Counted from the first letter of the stretch, positions 19,003-28,551 are shown. The stretch: DNA of 64,000 bases from Rhodococcus sp. P1Y (GCF_003641205.1 NZ_CP032762.1:2852001-2916000); one strand, 5' to 3'. Translations and numbers: made by a program. The notes: generated from the sequence alone by a model not told the origin.

Positions 19003-21003
19003 CTACCAGTTGGCTCCGGGGACGAGTCGTCCCAACCGTCGTGCCAGCTTGGCGACGCGTGCAGAAGGTGCGGCGGCGTCGTACTGCTTCTTCGGTGCGA
19101 AGTCCGTCGGAACGGCCGTGGTTTCGTACTTTTCGCCCCTGGCGGCAGCGGAATCGGGGAACCGGCGATAGAACTGGTGCATCGTTCGATCCTTGCCCCT
19201 CGGAACAAAGATGCTGCCGAACTGGCCGAGTGTGCCGATCGGGGTGTCGATGCGCTTCGGCTTGTCGATCAGTGCACGCATCACCATTGCGGCGGCTTTC
19301 TCTGGCGTCACGACCGGTCCGACGTTCTTGTCGCCCGTCGGCGTGATCATGGGCGTCGCTACCAGCGGCATGTGAATGGTGGTGAACGTGATTCCGTCGG
19401 ACAGCGTTTCGGTCGCAGCGACGTCGGAGAACGCATCGAGAGCTGCTTTGCTGGCGACGTAGGCCGAGAACCGAGGCGTCGTACCTTGGACCGCAGCGCT
19501 GCTGATGTTGACGACATGTCCGAAGCGTCGTTCCCTCATGTGGGGAATAAGCGCAAGGACCAAACGCACGGCGCCGAAGTAGTTGACCGCCATGGTTCGC
19601 TCGTAATCGTGTAGGCGATCGGTAGATCGGTACAACGATCGTCTGATCGATCGGCCTGCGTTGTTGACCAGCATGTCCACGTGATCATGCTCGCTCACAA
19701 TGGTTTTGACCGTGTGCTCGACGGATTCGGTATCGGTGACATCGCAGGGATAGCCGTAGGCGTCGCCTCCGGTCTCGCGGATGCCCGCTACGACCGATTC
19801 CAACTGCTCGGCTCCGCGAGCGAGCAGAATGACCGTCGCACCTTTGCGCGCCGCGGCCTCGGCACTGGCCTGTCCTATGCCTGAGGACCCGCCGGTGATG
19901 ACGATGTGACGTCCGAAAAGAGGGCCGCGCGGGTCTCGTCTGCGCGCCCGGTTCGGGTCCAGGTGACGCTGCCAGTGTTTCCACAGCGCACCGGCGTACT
20001 CCGCCAGTGGAGGTGGCGCTATCTCGCTGGCGCTCAATGCTTCCTGCGTCGATGCGGAATCGAACACCGTCGGTATCGTGAGGTGGTCGAGCATGACCGG
20101 CGGTACGCCGAGTCGTGCGAGGACCGCATTACGGCCACTTCGTATCGCGCCGAACCGGGGAGCAACGACGGGTGCGGCAACGGACCCAGGTATTCCCACG
20201 ACCTTTGCTCTCGCTCCTGCGGCCGCGCTGAACGCTTCGTACACTTCACGCATCGGCTGCGGTTCTGGGTTGACGAGATGAAAGACGCGATGGCCCAGCG
20301 GGTTACGGTGAATCAACTCGACGATCGCTGCAGCGACGAAGTCGACCGGGACGAGATTGGTGGCACCGATGTCCGGTACCGTGATGGGAAGTGCGGAAGG
20401 AAGTTTGGCGAGTTCGGCGAAGAATGGAAAGAAGAAGTAGGGCCCGTCGATCTTGTCGATCGCGCCGGTTTCGGAATGGCCGAGTATCGCGGATGGCCGG
20501 TAGACCCGCCAGTCTGTCGCCGACTCGCGAACGATCTCCTCCGACTCGAACTTGGTTCGGTGATATGCCGTCGGGAAGTGTTGTCCCTTCTGGAAATCGT
20601 TCTCGGTGAACGTGCCTCGATAGTCACCGGCAACGGCAATGGATGAGATGTGGTGCAGCCGAGCACCAGTGTCGATTGCGAGATCCACGACGGCTCGGGT
20701 GCCCTCGACGTTGGTAGAGGCCTGCTCGTCACCCGCCGTCATGTCGTAGATGGCGCCGAGGTGAACGATGTGATCGATGTCGGACGGAATCTCCCCGAGC
20801 CCTAATTTCGGTGCGGTGAGATCGCCGACGAGGGGGTGGACGCGGTTCTTGCCCTCCAGTGCTTCGACTTGCCGCTCGAGCTTTCCGATCGACTGTTGGC
20901 GAACCAGCACGTGGACCTCGGCAGCGGGATCGCGGTCGAGGATCAGTGGGAGCACATTTTGCCCGAGAAAGCCCGTACCGCCGGTAACGATGTAGTTCGC
21001 CAT
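19003..21003 (-). CDS. acrA1: Two-domain fatty acyl-CoA reductase-type SDR protein (AcrA1-like)
   Basis: A 666-residue fusion. The N-terminal extended-SDR (male-sterility/NAD_binding_4 type) domain begins MANYIVTGGTGFLGQNVLPLIL and includes YHRTKFESEEIVRE (active-site YxxxK). The C-terminal classical SDR domain (about residues 370-610) has ITGGSSGIGQASAEAAARKGA, NNAGRSIRRS and YVASKAALDAFSD. The pattern matches mycobacterial AcrA1 (Rv3391), which is thought to reduce long-chain acyl-CoA in wax or mycolate-related metabolism. ATG 21003 is preferred over a slightly earlier in-frame codon because it begins directly at the Rossmann fold. Confidence 0.87.
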   Translation of the reverse strand: MANYIVTGGTGFLGQNVLPLILDRDPAAEVHVLVRQQSIGKLERQVEALEGKNRVHPLVGDLTAPKLGLGEIPSDIDHIVHLGAIYDMTAGDEQASTNVEGTRAVVDLAIDTGARLHHISSIAVAGDYRGTFTENDFQKGQHFPTAYHRTKFESEEIVRESATDWRVYRPSAILGHSETGAIDKIDGPYFFFPFFAELAKLPSALPITVPDIGATNLVPVDFVAAAIVELIHRNPLGHRVFHLVNPEPQPMREVYEAFSAAAGARAKVVGIPGSVAAPVVAPRFGAIRSGRNAVLARLGVPPVMLDHLTIPTVFDSASTQEALSASEIAPPPLAEYAGALWKHWQRHLDPNRARRRDPRGPLFGRHIVITGGSSGIGQASAEAAARKGATVILLARGAEQLESVVAGIRETGGDAYGYPCDVTDTESVEHTVKTIVSEHDHVDMLVNNAGRSIRRSLYRSTDRLHDYERTMAVNYFGAVRLVLALIPHMRERRFGHVVNISSAAVQGTTPRFSAYVASKAALDAFSDVAATETLSDGITFTTIHMPLVATPMITPTGDKNVGPVVTPEKAAAMVMRALIDKPKRIDTPIGTLGQFGSIFVPRGKDRTMHQFYRRFPDSAAARGEKYETTAVPTDFAPKKQYDAAAPSARVAKLARRLGRLVPGANW

Positions 21004-21049
21004 GGTCGCTAACTTACTCCTAGGTAAGTTCATGGGCCAGACCCGAGTG

Positions 21050-21324
21050 GTGACCGAATGTCACATTCGCTTGCTCGGAGGATGACCGAATGAGCCGTTC
21101 GCGCACTCTGAGTGACTGAATGAGCCGTTCGCTCACTCTGAGTGACCGAAACAGACATTCGCTCACTCTGAGTGACTGAAACAGACATTCGCTCACCTGC
21201 CGAGACCGAATGAGCCGTTCGCTCACTCAGGGTGACTGAAACAGACATTCGCTCACCTGCCGAGACCGAATGAGCCGTTCGCTAGCCCGGGAGGTGACCG
21301 GATCAGACATTCGGTCACCTCCGG
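21050..21324. repeat. Tandem array of about nine 30-bp palindromic units
   Basis: The gap between the MMPL gene and the acyl reductase is filled by nearly exact 30-bp units starting at 21050, 21082, 21112, 21142, 21172, 21202, 21232, 21262 and 21294. Each unit begins GTGAC(C/T)GAA and contains TTCGCTCAC, so each can form a small hairpin. Two cores occur: type A GAATGAGCCGTTCG and type B GAAACAGACATTCG, arranged roughly A-A-B-B-A-B-A-B after a divergent first unit. There are no unique spacers, so it is not CRISPR. The period is a multiple of three, which leaves meaningless long open frames. Confidence 0.9.
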
Positions 21325-21340
21325 CCGCGAACAGTTCGGC

Positions 21341-23470
21341 CTAGTGCCCGATACCGACTTTCTCGTGCACCCGTTTCATCCACGCAGGCGCCCACCAGTT
21401 CGCTTCGCCCATGAGCTTCACCAGCGAGGGGACGAGGAGCATCCTGATGATCGTGGCGTCGACGATGAGCGCGAGGATCATTCCGAGGCCGAGGAACCGC
21501 ATGATCGACAGGTCGGAGATCGTGAACGCTCCGGTGACGACGATGAGAATGAGTGCGGCAGCGGTGACGATCCGTCCGGTGCGTTGTGCGCCGACGATCA
21601 CCGCTTCTTCGGTGGAAGCACCGGACGTGCGTGCCTCGACCATGCGGGACATCAGGAACACCTCGTAGTCGGTGGAGAGCCCGAACACGACGGCGAGGAT
21701 GAGAACGACGAACGTCGCTTCGAGTGGCGCGGGCGTGACCCCGAGCAGTTCTGCGCCGTGGCCTTCTTGGAAGACCCAGGTGAGCACGCCGAATGTGGCT
21801 CCGAGGCTCAGTCCGGCCATGAGTACGGCCTTGATCGGCAACACGATCGACCCGAACGCGAGGAACAGCAAGATCAGCGTCGAGATCACCATGATCGCGA
21901 TCATGGCCGGCAGCCACTTCGCGATTGCGGCATTGCCGTCGTCGACGAGTGCGCGTGAGCCGCCGACCAACAGTTCGGTGCCTGCGGGAGGCGTCATCTG
22001 ACGCAGGCTCGAGACGGCTGCGCTGGTCGATTCCACTTCGGTCTCGCCGCCGCTCGGCTCGCTGAAGGTTGCCTGGATGACAACGAAATCGTCTGCAGAG
22101 CCGGTGAATTCGACGCGAGCGATGCCGTCGACGGCTTCTGCCTGACGAGTGATGTCGGCGATGGGGGAGCCTTGAGGCTTCTGGCCGTCTGTGCCGCGTA
22201 GGACAACGGTGGCACCCTCGCCGGTGGTGGGAAACTCCGTGTTCAAGGTCTCGACGGCTACCCGGGCTGGGTCGTCCTTGGGGAGTGCGGTGTAGTCGAC
22301 CTCACCCAGTGTCACCTTCAGGATCGGTGCTGACAGAACGAGAAGCGCGGCGACGATCACCGCAGCTACGATTCCCGGTTTGCGCATGACTCGGGTGACG
22401 ACGCCACCCCAGAACTTGTGTGCGCGCGCTTCTCCGCGATCCGAGGCAGTTCTGCTCCATGTGAGCGAGTTGATGCGTTGTCCGAGAATCGCGAGGAGTG
22501 CCGGCACTGCTGTGAGGGACAGAACTGCTGCGGAGGCTACTGCGGCCATCGCGCCGAAGCCGAGCGATTTGACGACGGGTTGCGGGAACACGAGCATTCC
22601 TGCGAAAGCGCAGATCAGCAGCAGGCCCGAGAATACGACGGTGCGTCCTGCGGTGAGCACCGTGCGAATCGCTGCATCCGTCGGCTCTGCGCCTGCGCGC
22701 ATTTCTTCACGGAATCGACTGACGATGAACAGCCCGTAGTCGATCGCGAGACCGAGTCCGAGCAGTGACGCGACGTTGATCGAAAATGAACTGACCTGGG
22801 TCACCGTCGTCAGCACACGGAGTATCGCCAGCGCGCTGACAACGCTGAGCACCCCGACGAACACCGGCACTGCTGCTGCGACGACACCGCCGAAGATGAC
22901 GATGAGCAGAATCAGAGTGATGGGAATGGCGATCGCTTCGGAGCGAACGAGATCGCTCTGAAGGGTGGTGCTGAACGAGACGCCGACCACAGATCCGCCG
23001 GCGAACTGAGAGGTCACATCCGGTACTACGAGCTTGGGTGGCAGCTCTCCGAAGTTCGCGAACGTGACGCCGGAATCGGGGCCAAGTGTGACGGTGGCCA
23101 GGGCTTTGGTGCCGTCAGTGGAGACGAGGAACGGCTTGGCGGCGGAGTTCGCAGTCCAGTAGGAGCTGACGTTCTCCACCGTGTATTCGGTCTGGAACTC
23201 GTCGAGAACGGCGGCGACGTCAGGCGCGATGTCGTCGATGGTCTTGCCCTCGGGTGCGGTGTAGATCGCGACGATGTCGGGCGTGGGTTGGCCGAGTCCC
23301 GCGACGAGTGAGCTCACCTCGGCGGCCTCACTACCTGGATCGATGAAACCGCCCTCGCTGAGTTTGCCGAAAACGCCGAGTCCCCATACGCCGCTGAGTG
23401 CGACGACGACGATCGCGAGTGAGAGCACCCATCGCTTGTTCGATACGACGAACGAGGCCCAACGTGTCAC
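21341..23470 (-). CDS. MMPL family transporter
   Basis: A 709-residue RND-superfamily membrane protein. One N-terminal helix (VLSLAIVVVALSGVWGL) precedes a large extracytoplasmic domain, then five helices, a second loop domain (about 370-520) and five final helices. FGLSTDYEVFLMSRMVEARTSG and LGLAIDYGLFIVSRFREEMRAG are the two conserved Asp-Tyr motifs of the proton-relay helices. GTG 23470 follows GGAG. MMPL proteins export lipids or small molecules across the inner membrane; the cargo here is unknown. Its promoter region is shared with the SOS-controlled dnaE2. Confidence 0.92.
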   Translation of the reverse strand: MTRWASFVVSNKRWVLSLAIVVVALSGVWGLGVFGKLSEGGFIDPGSEAAEVSSLVAGLGQPTPDIVAIYTAPEGKTIDDIAPDVAAVLDEFQTEYTVENVSSYWTANSAAKPFLVSTDGTKALATVTLGPDSGVTFANFGELPPKLVVPDVTSQFAGGSVVGVSFSTTLQSDLVRSEAIAIPITLILLIVIFGGVVAAAVPVFVGVLSVVSALAILRVLTTVTQVSSFSINVASLLGLGLAIDYGLFIVSRFREEMRAGAEPTDAAIRTVLTAGRTVVFSGLLLICAFAGMLVFPQPVVKSLGFGAMAAVASAAVLSLTAVPALLAILGQRINSLTWSRTASDRGEARAHKFWGGVVTRVMRKPGIVAAVIVAALLVLSAPILKVTLGEVDYTALPKDDPARVAVETLNTEFPTTGEGATVVLRGTDGQKPQGSPIADITRQAEAVDGIARVEFTGSADDFVVIQATFSEPSGGETEVESTSAAVSSLRQMTPPAGTELLVGGSRALVDDGNAAIAKWLPAMIAIMVISTLILLFLAFGSIVLPIKAVLMAGLSLGATFGVLTWVFQEGHGAELLGVTPAPLEATFVVLILAVVFGLSTDYEVFLMSRMVEARTSGASTEEAVIVGAQRTGRIVTAAALILIVVTGAFTISDLSIMRFLGLGMILALIVDATIIRMLLVPSLVKLMGEANWWAPAWMKRVHEKVGIGH

Positions 23471-23556
23471 TTCATCTCCGGCTCTCTCGGTTTCTGCTTC
23501 AGGTCCCGGGCGAGCCTAACGGCTCGGTGCGACGGATTGATTTCTGTCGGTACCGT

Positions 23557-23572
23557 GAGCTCTAATGGGAAC
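23557..23572. promoter_or_regulatory. LexA (SOS) box before dnaE2
   Basis: GGGAAC-ATAC-GTTCGA matches TCGAAC-N4-GTTCGA at 10 of 12 fixed positions. It lies 104 bp before the dnaE2 start. With the box before imuA' at 15130, all three mutasome genes appear to be under LexA. Confidence 0.7.
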
Positions 23573-23675
23573 ATACGTTCGATCGATGCCTTCCCCGCCG
23601 TTCGAACAGTGTCGAAGTCGTGCATAGCAGGTCGTGCACATCAAGCTCGTGCACGCGTGTGAGAAGGGGACCACA

Positions 23676-26600
23676 ATGGGTTGGAACGATGGTCCGCCGA
23701 CGTGGTCGGAGATGGAACGGGTTCTGTCGGGGCGGCCGAAGCCGCAGAAGACCGACATCGTCGGCGACGGTGGTGACAGTCCGGCGTGGTCGCGCAAGCG
23801 CGCGGCCTACGAGGGACGAGTGTCCAGAGCCGAAACATCGACGACACCGTATGCGGAGTTGCACGCCCACTCCGCATTCAGCTTTCTGGACGGTGCAAGC
23901 CAGCCCGAGGCCATGGTCGAGGAGGCGGTCCGTCTCGGGCTCGAGTCGGTCGCGATCACCGACCACGACGGCTTCTACGGAGTCGTACGATTCGCGGAGG
24001 CGGCCAAAGCGCTCGGTATAGGCACCGTCTTCGGCGCCGAATTGTCGTTGGGGGCGACGACATCGAGGGCCGGTGAAGTGGATCCGGACGGCGTGCACCT
24101 TCTGGTCCTCGCACGTGGGCAGGAGGGGTACCGGAGGCTCTCACGCGAGATCGCGACGGCCCATCTGGCGGGAGGGGTCAAGGGCAAGCCGCAATACGAC
24201 TTCGATGCGGTCTCTCGCGCTTCGGGTGGGCACTGGCAGATCCTCACCGGCTGCCGAAAAGGGCATGTTCGACGGGCACTGGAGTACGGGGGACCGGAGG
24301 CGGTCGACGCCGCACTGCACGATCTGGTCGACAGATTCGGTGCTGGCAGGGTGACGGTCGAGCTCACCCGTCACGGTGTGCCGGAGGACGACGAGCGAAA
24401 CGACGCGTTGTACGAGGCCGCGACACGCTGCTCTCTCCCCGTCGTTGCCACGACCGCTGCTCACTACGCCACTCCGGCCAGCAGGCATCTAGCTATGGCG
24501 ATGGCTGCGGTTCGGGCACGCAGTGGTCTTGACGAGGCGTCGGGATGGTCAGCGCCGACCGGTGGGACGCATCTGCGCTCGGGAGAGGAGATGGCGGGGC
24601 TGTTCAGGCACTATCCAGGCGTCGTGCGCGCGGCTGCCGAACTTGGACGTGAGTGTGCGTTCGATCTCCGATTGATCGCCCCGCAACTGCCTCCGTTCGA
24701 TGTGCCTGCAGGCCACACCGAGATCAGCTACCTTCGCATGCTCACGCTGGACGGCGCAGCACGCCGATACGGTTCGCCGACGAGCCACCCGGCGGCGTAC
24801 GCGCAGATCGAGTACGAACTCGACATCATCGAACGGTTGACCTTTCCTGGGTATTTTCTCGTCGTCCACGACATCGTGGCGTTCTGCAAGAGTCACGACA
24901 TTCTTTGTCAGGGAAGAGGATCGGCAGCCAACTCTGCGGTCTGCTACGCCATCGGCATCACCAACGTCGACCCCGTCGCCAACAAGCTGTTGTTCGAGCG
25001 GTTCCTCGCACCCGAGCGAGACGGCCCTCCCGACATCGACGTCGACATCGAGTCGGACAGACGCGAAGAGGCGATCCAGCACGTCTACCGGAAGTACGGA
25101 CGTTCGCATGCTGCTCAGGTAGCGAACGTCATCACCTACCGAGGGAAATCCTCGGTCCGTGACATGGCGCGTGCGCTCGGTTTCTCTCAAGGGCAGCAGG
25201 ACGCCTGGAGCAAACAGGTCACACGCTGGTCGGGCGTCGGTGACCAGGAAGGAAGTGACATACCTAAACCTGTTCTCGACCTGGCGAGGCAGATCGAAGG
25301 TTTTCCCCGTCATCTCGGTATCCACTCGGGCGGAATGGTGATCTGTGATCGTCCGATCGCCGACGTCTGCCCGGTCGAATGGGCGACGATGGCAGACCGG
25401 AGTGTGCTGCAATGGGACAAGGACGACTGTGCCGCAGTGGGATTGGTCAAGTTCGACATGCTGGGTCTCGGTATGTTGTCGGCTCTGCACTACATGATCG
25501 ACCTGGTGGACGAACACAAGGATGTTCGGATCGATCTGGCGGACATCGACCTGAGTGAGAAAGCGGTGTACGACATGCTGCAGCGCGCCGACTCGATCGG
25601 CGTGTTCCAAGTCGAGTCACGAGCTCAGATGGCCACACTCCCTCGACTGAAACCACGAGAGTTCTACGACTTGGTGGTCGAAGTCGCGTTGATCAGGCCA
25701 GGTCCTATCCAAGGAGGTTCCGTTCATCCGTACATCAAGCGTCGCAACGGACTCGAACCGGTCACCTTCGATCATCCGTCGTTGAAGAAAGCGCTCGATC
25801 GGACGCTCGGGGTACCGCTCTTCCAGGAGCAGCTCATGCAGATGGCGATCGACGTCGCTGGATTCAGCGCAGCAGATGCAGATCAGTTGCGCCGCGCCAT
25901 GGGGTCGAAGCGTTCCCCGGAAAAGATGAACGAACTACGTGGCAGATTCTACGACGGCATGCGTGAGTTGCACGGCATCGTCGGCGATGCTGCCGACCGA
26001 ATCTACGAAAAACTCTCTGCCTTCGCGAATTTCGGTTTTCCCGAGAGTCACTCGCAGAGCTTCGCATCTCTGGTGTTCTATTCGTCCTGGTTCAAACTTC
26101 ATCACCCCGCCGCGTTCTGCGCAGGTTTGTTACGTGCTCAGCCGATGGGCTTCTACTCTCCTCAGTCGTTGGTGGCCGACGCACGTCGTCATGGCGTCCA
26201 GGTCCATGGACCCGACGTCAACGCCAGCTCCTGGTACGCGGATCTCACCGGAGACGGTCTCGAGATTCGGATGGGCCTGGCCGATGTGCGGCACATCGGG
26301 CGCGATCTCGCGGAGCGGATTGTCGAGGCTCGGGTCGTGGACGGACCGTACATGTCCTTCGTCGACCTCACCGGGAGAGTCGAACTGTCGACGTCTCAGG
26401 CCGAATCTCTAGCCACAGCAGGCGCTCTCGGTTGCTTCGGAATCACTCGTCGGCAAGCGCTGTGGGCGGCGGGTGCCGCTGCGGGAGAACGCTCACATCT
26501 ACTTCCCGGACTGGGGGCGTCCACGCGCGCACCTGTGTTGCCCGGCATGAGCGATCTGGATCTGGCCTCTGCTGACGTCTGGGCAACAGGTGTCTCACCC

Positions 26601-26960
26601 AATTCGTATCCGACGCAGTTCTTTCGGGACAAGCTGGACCGGATGGGGGTTCTCCCGGCAAATCGACTGCTACAGGTACCGGACGGTGACCGCGTACTCG
26701 TCGGTGGTGCAGTGACACATCGTCAGAGGCCGGCAACTGCGGCAGGAGTCACCTTCATCAACCTGGAAGACGAGACAGGAATGGTCAACGTCGTGTGTTC
26801 GGTGGGATTATGGGCCAAGTATCGAAAACTGGCGCTCACCGCTCCCGCGCTGCTGATCCGCGGCAAAGTGCAGAACGCAGAGGGGGCAGCAACCGTCGTG
26901 GCCGATCACCTACAGCTGATGGATCTCAGAGTTCAGTCCAAGTCGAGAGACTTTCGATGA
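23676..26960 (+). CDS. dnaE2: Error-prone DNA polymerase III alpha subunit
   Basis: A 1094-residue C-family polymerase of the DnaE2 class. The PHP domain (YAELHAHSAFSFLDGASQPEA, AITDHDGFYGVVRF) is followed by the palm domain with GRGSAANSAVCY and the catalytic acids in PDIDVDIESD, then the tandem HhH region and a C-terminal OB domain (VLVGGAVTHRQRPATAAGVTFINLED). ATG 23676 (MGWNDGPPTWSEMERVL) is chosen over an in-frame GTG at 23634 because GAGAAGGGGA precedes it. It acts with ImuA' and ImuB in damage-induced mutagenesis. Its stop overlaps the next start (ATGA). Confidence 0.95.
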   Translation: MGWNDGPPTWSEMERVLSGRPKPQKTDIVGDGGDSPAWSRKRAAYEGRVSRAETSTTPYAELHAHSAFSFLDGASQPEAMVEEAVRLGLESVAITDHDGFYGVVRFAEAAKALGIGTVFGAELSLGATTSRAGEVDPDGVHLLVLARGQEGYRRLSREIATAHLAGGVKGKPQYDFDAVSRASGGHWQILTGCRKGHVRRALEYGGPEAVDAALHDLVDRFGAGRVTVELTRHGVPEDDERNDALYEAATRCSLPVVATTAAHYATPASRHLAMAMAAVRARSGLDEASGWSAPTGGTHLRSGEEMAGLFRHYPGVVRAAAELGRECAFDLRLIAPQLPPFDVPAGHTEISYLRMLTLDGAARRYGSPTSHPAAYAQIEYELDIIERLTFPGYFLVVHDIVAFCKSHDILCQGRGSAANSAVCYAIGITNVDPVANKLLFERFLAPERDGPPDIDVDIESDRREEAIQHVYRKYGRSHAAQVANVITYRGKSSVRDMARALGFSQGQQDAWSKQVTRWSGVGDQEGSDIPKPVLDLARQIEGFPRHLGIHSGGMVICDRPIADVCPVEWATMADRSVLQWDKDDCAAVGLVKFDMLGLGMLSALHYMIDLVDEHKDVRIDLADIDLSEKAVYDMLQRADSIGVFQVESRAQMATLPRLKPREFYDLVVEVALIRPGPIQGGSVHPYIKRRNGLEPVTFDHPSLKKALDRTLGVPLFQEQLMQMAIDVAGFSAADADQLRRAMGSKRSPEKMNELRGRFYDGMRELHGIVGDAADRIYEKLSAFANFGFPESHSQSFASLVFYSSWFKLHHPAAFCAGLLRAQPMGFYSPQSLVADARRHGVQVHGPDVNASSWYADLTGDGLEIRMGLADVRHIGRDLAERIVEARVVDGPYMSFVDLTGRVELSTSQAESLATAGALGCFGITRRQALWAAGAAAGERSHLLPGLGASTRAPVLPGMSDLDLASADVWATGVSPNSYPTQFFRDKLDRMGVLPANRLLQVPDGDRVLVGGAVTHRQRPATAAGVTFINLEDETGMVNVVCSVGLWAKYRKLALTAPALLIRGKVQNAEGAATVVADHLQLMDLRVQSKSRDFR

Positions 26961-27523
26961 ACAACTCACCTGCGTGGCCACGAACTCCCGATTTGCACGC
27001 AGCAGGCAGACTGGACCACGTGCACCTACTGTTGATCGCCGACACACACGTGCCCAAGCGGGCGCGTCGCCTCCCGGAGCAAGTCTGGAATGCCGTCGAC
27101 AAGGCCGATGTCGTCATCCACGCTGGAGATTGGGTCGAGCTCGACATGTTCGAGCAATTGCTCGAACGCTCGTCACAGCTGGTCGCGTGCTGGGGTAACA
27201 ACGACGGCGAAGACTTGAGATCACGCATGCCCGAGCGCGCAGACGTGACACTCGACGGGGTGAGAATCAGCGTCGTTCACGAGACCGGAGCAGCTGCCGG
27301 GCGAGAAGAGCGCATGGCTGCTGCGTACCCCGACACCGATGTACTGGTGTTCGGACACAGCCACATTCCATGGGACACGACAGCGAAGAACGGTTTGCGT
27401 CTGCTGAACCCTGGATCGCCCACCGATCGCCGACGACAACCGCACTGCACGTTCATGACCGCAGTGATCGAGAAGTCGATGCTGAGGGACGTCGAACTTC
27501 ACCGGATCGAGAGGGCGACATAG
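26957..27523 (+). CDS. Calcineurin-like metallophosphoesterase, YfcE/MJ0936 type
   Basis: A 188-residue phosphoesterase coupled to dnaE2 by an ATGA overlap. The metal-binding motifs are LLIADTHVPKR, IHAGDWVE, WGNND and FGHSHIPW, followed by LLNPGSP, all typical of the small MJ0936/YfcE phosphodiesterases. About 30 residues precede the fold, so an internal start (for example near MHVHLL-type positions) cannot be excluded. Substrate and link to mutagenesis are unknown. Confidence 0.88.
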   Translation: MNNSPAWPRTPDLHAAGRLDHVHLLLIADTHVPKRARRLPEQVWNAVDKADVVIHAGDWVELDMFEQLLERSSQLVACWGNNDGEDLRSRMPERADVTLDGVRISVVHETGAAAGREERMAAAYPDTDVLVFGHSHIPWDTTAKNGLRLLNPGSPTDRRRQPHCTFMTAVIEKSMLRDVELHRIERAT

Positions 27524-27527
27524 CCGG

Positions 27528-28481
27528 TCAGGACTGCGCCGTCTCCGACTGATCGCGGGCTTGATCGACCAGGTCGTGGACCAAGCGAATGATCACGTCC
27601 ATGTCGGTCATGACGCTCGCTCGGAGGGCGTCCTGTTCGGCCTCGCTCAGAGGCGGAGGGTCGTCCGAGTCCAGAGCCATGACGGTGTCGATCTTCGTCC
27701 GGAGCGTGTGGAGTGGCTCCATCAGCTCCTCTCCGGCGTCGGTGACCAACTTGTTCTGTCGAGCGCCGGAGGCCGAAAGCGCAGTGAGCATCTCGTTGTA
27801 GCTGGTGGCGAGGGATGCGAGCTCGTCGTCACCGGTGATGGCAATCGGTTCGAGTTCACCTGTTTTCGCGACCCGCTCTGTCGCGTTGCGGAGCCGCTTG
27901 ACGGGTCGGAGACCGGTCCGAGCTACCGCCGAGCCGGCCACGCCGGCCAGTGCGACGAGAAAGGCACCGATCATGACGAGCGCCAACGTGAGTTTCGCGA
28001 GTAGCGGATCGTTGGAATCGAGTGACTCCGCGACCATCAGAGTTTCGCCCGACACCGTGCGTTTGGCGCTGAGCGCATATCCGCGTACTTCGCGTAGCGA
28101 CTCGTTCGTCGTGCCGTTCACTACGCTCTGTTCGGGTTCGTCCAGGATGCCCGCTTCGTTGGTGAACGGCTTGGATTGGGTGTTGAACGTGATGAACTCA
28201 CCGCTCGAAGTCACCAATGCGACTTTGACGGCGGGACCGCCCGGGTTGCCTGCGGCGAAACCGAACGCGGTCGACGGCACACCCGTCGATGCGCCGGTGA
28301 TCAGCGCATCGGCGTTGCGTGACACCCGGTCACCGAGTTGGGCCCGCAGAGACTGTTCGGCGACGAGGTAGATCGCCAGTGCGCTGACGGCGACTGCGAG
28401 AGCGGCCACGCTGATCGTGAGAACCCAGATGCGTCCGTGCAGCGAGAGCGTTCGGGGTCGATGAGCAGCACGGAAGGTCAT
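27528..28481 (-). CDS. Histidine-kinase-like membrane protein lacking phosphoacceptor His and ATPase domain
   Basis: A 317-residue protein built like the N-terminal two thirds of an MprB-type kinase. It has a membrane helix (IWVLTISVAALAVAVSALAIYLV), an extracytoplasmic domain of about 130 residues, a second helix (LTLALVMIGAFLVALAGVAGSAV) and a HAMP domain. The dimerisation segment reads DAGEELMEPLHTLRTKID, where DASHELRTPLTSLR is usual, so Glu251 replaces the phosphoacceptor His. It stops about 45 residues later without an ATPase domain. ATG 28481 begins at the basic N-terminus (MTFRAAHRPRTLSLHGR). No response regulator is adjacent. Either a regulatory pseudokinase or a decayed kinase. Confidence 0.8.
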   Translation of the reverse strand: MTFRAAHRPRTLSLHGRIWVLTISVAALAVAVSALAIYLVAEQSLRAQLGDRVSRNADALITGASTGVPSTAFGFAAGNPGGPAVKVALVTSSGEFITFNTQSKPFTNEAGILDEPEQSVVNGTTNESLREVRGYALSAKRTVSGETLMVAESLDSNDPLLAKLTLALVMIGAFLVALAGVAGSAVARTGLRPVKRLRNATERVAKTGELEPIAITGDDELASLATSYNEMLTALSASGARQNKLVTDAGEELMEPLHTLRTKIDTVMALDSDDPPPLSEAEQDALRASVMTDMDVIIRLVHDLVDQARDQSETAQS

Positions 28482-28551
28482 CACCGATCGAGTATGACCC
28501 TTGGGTGCTGAGAGCCTTCTGAGAGGTGCGGTGCGGTGACCTGTGGATCGG

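Noticed and set aside
21030..21248. Open frame on the minus strand coding for a ten-residue repeat (TQSERMSVSV / TQSERTAHSV)
   Set aside because: It is only the 30-bp array read in frame; a period divisible by three keeps frames open. There is no ribosome site or coding signal of its own.
21050..21324. CRISPR array
   Set aside because: The units abut each other without unique spacers and no cas genes are present.
23567..23614. Second LexA box near TTCGAACAGTGTCGAA before dnaE2
   Set aside because: The half-sites are in the wrong orientation and spacing for the TCGAAC-N4-GTTCGA consensus; the site at 23557 fits better.
24549..25610. 353-codon open frame antisense to dnaE2
   Set aside because: Falls wholly within the catalytic core of dnaE2; Asp/Arg/Val-rich reverse-strand composition.
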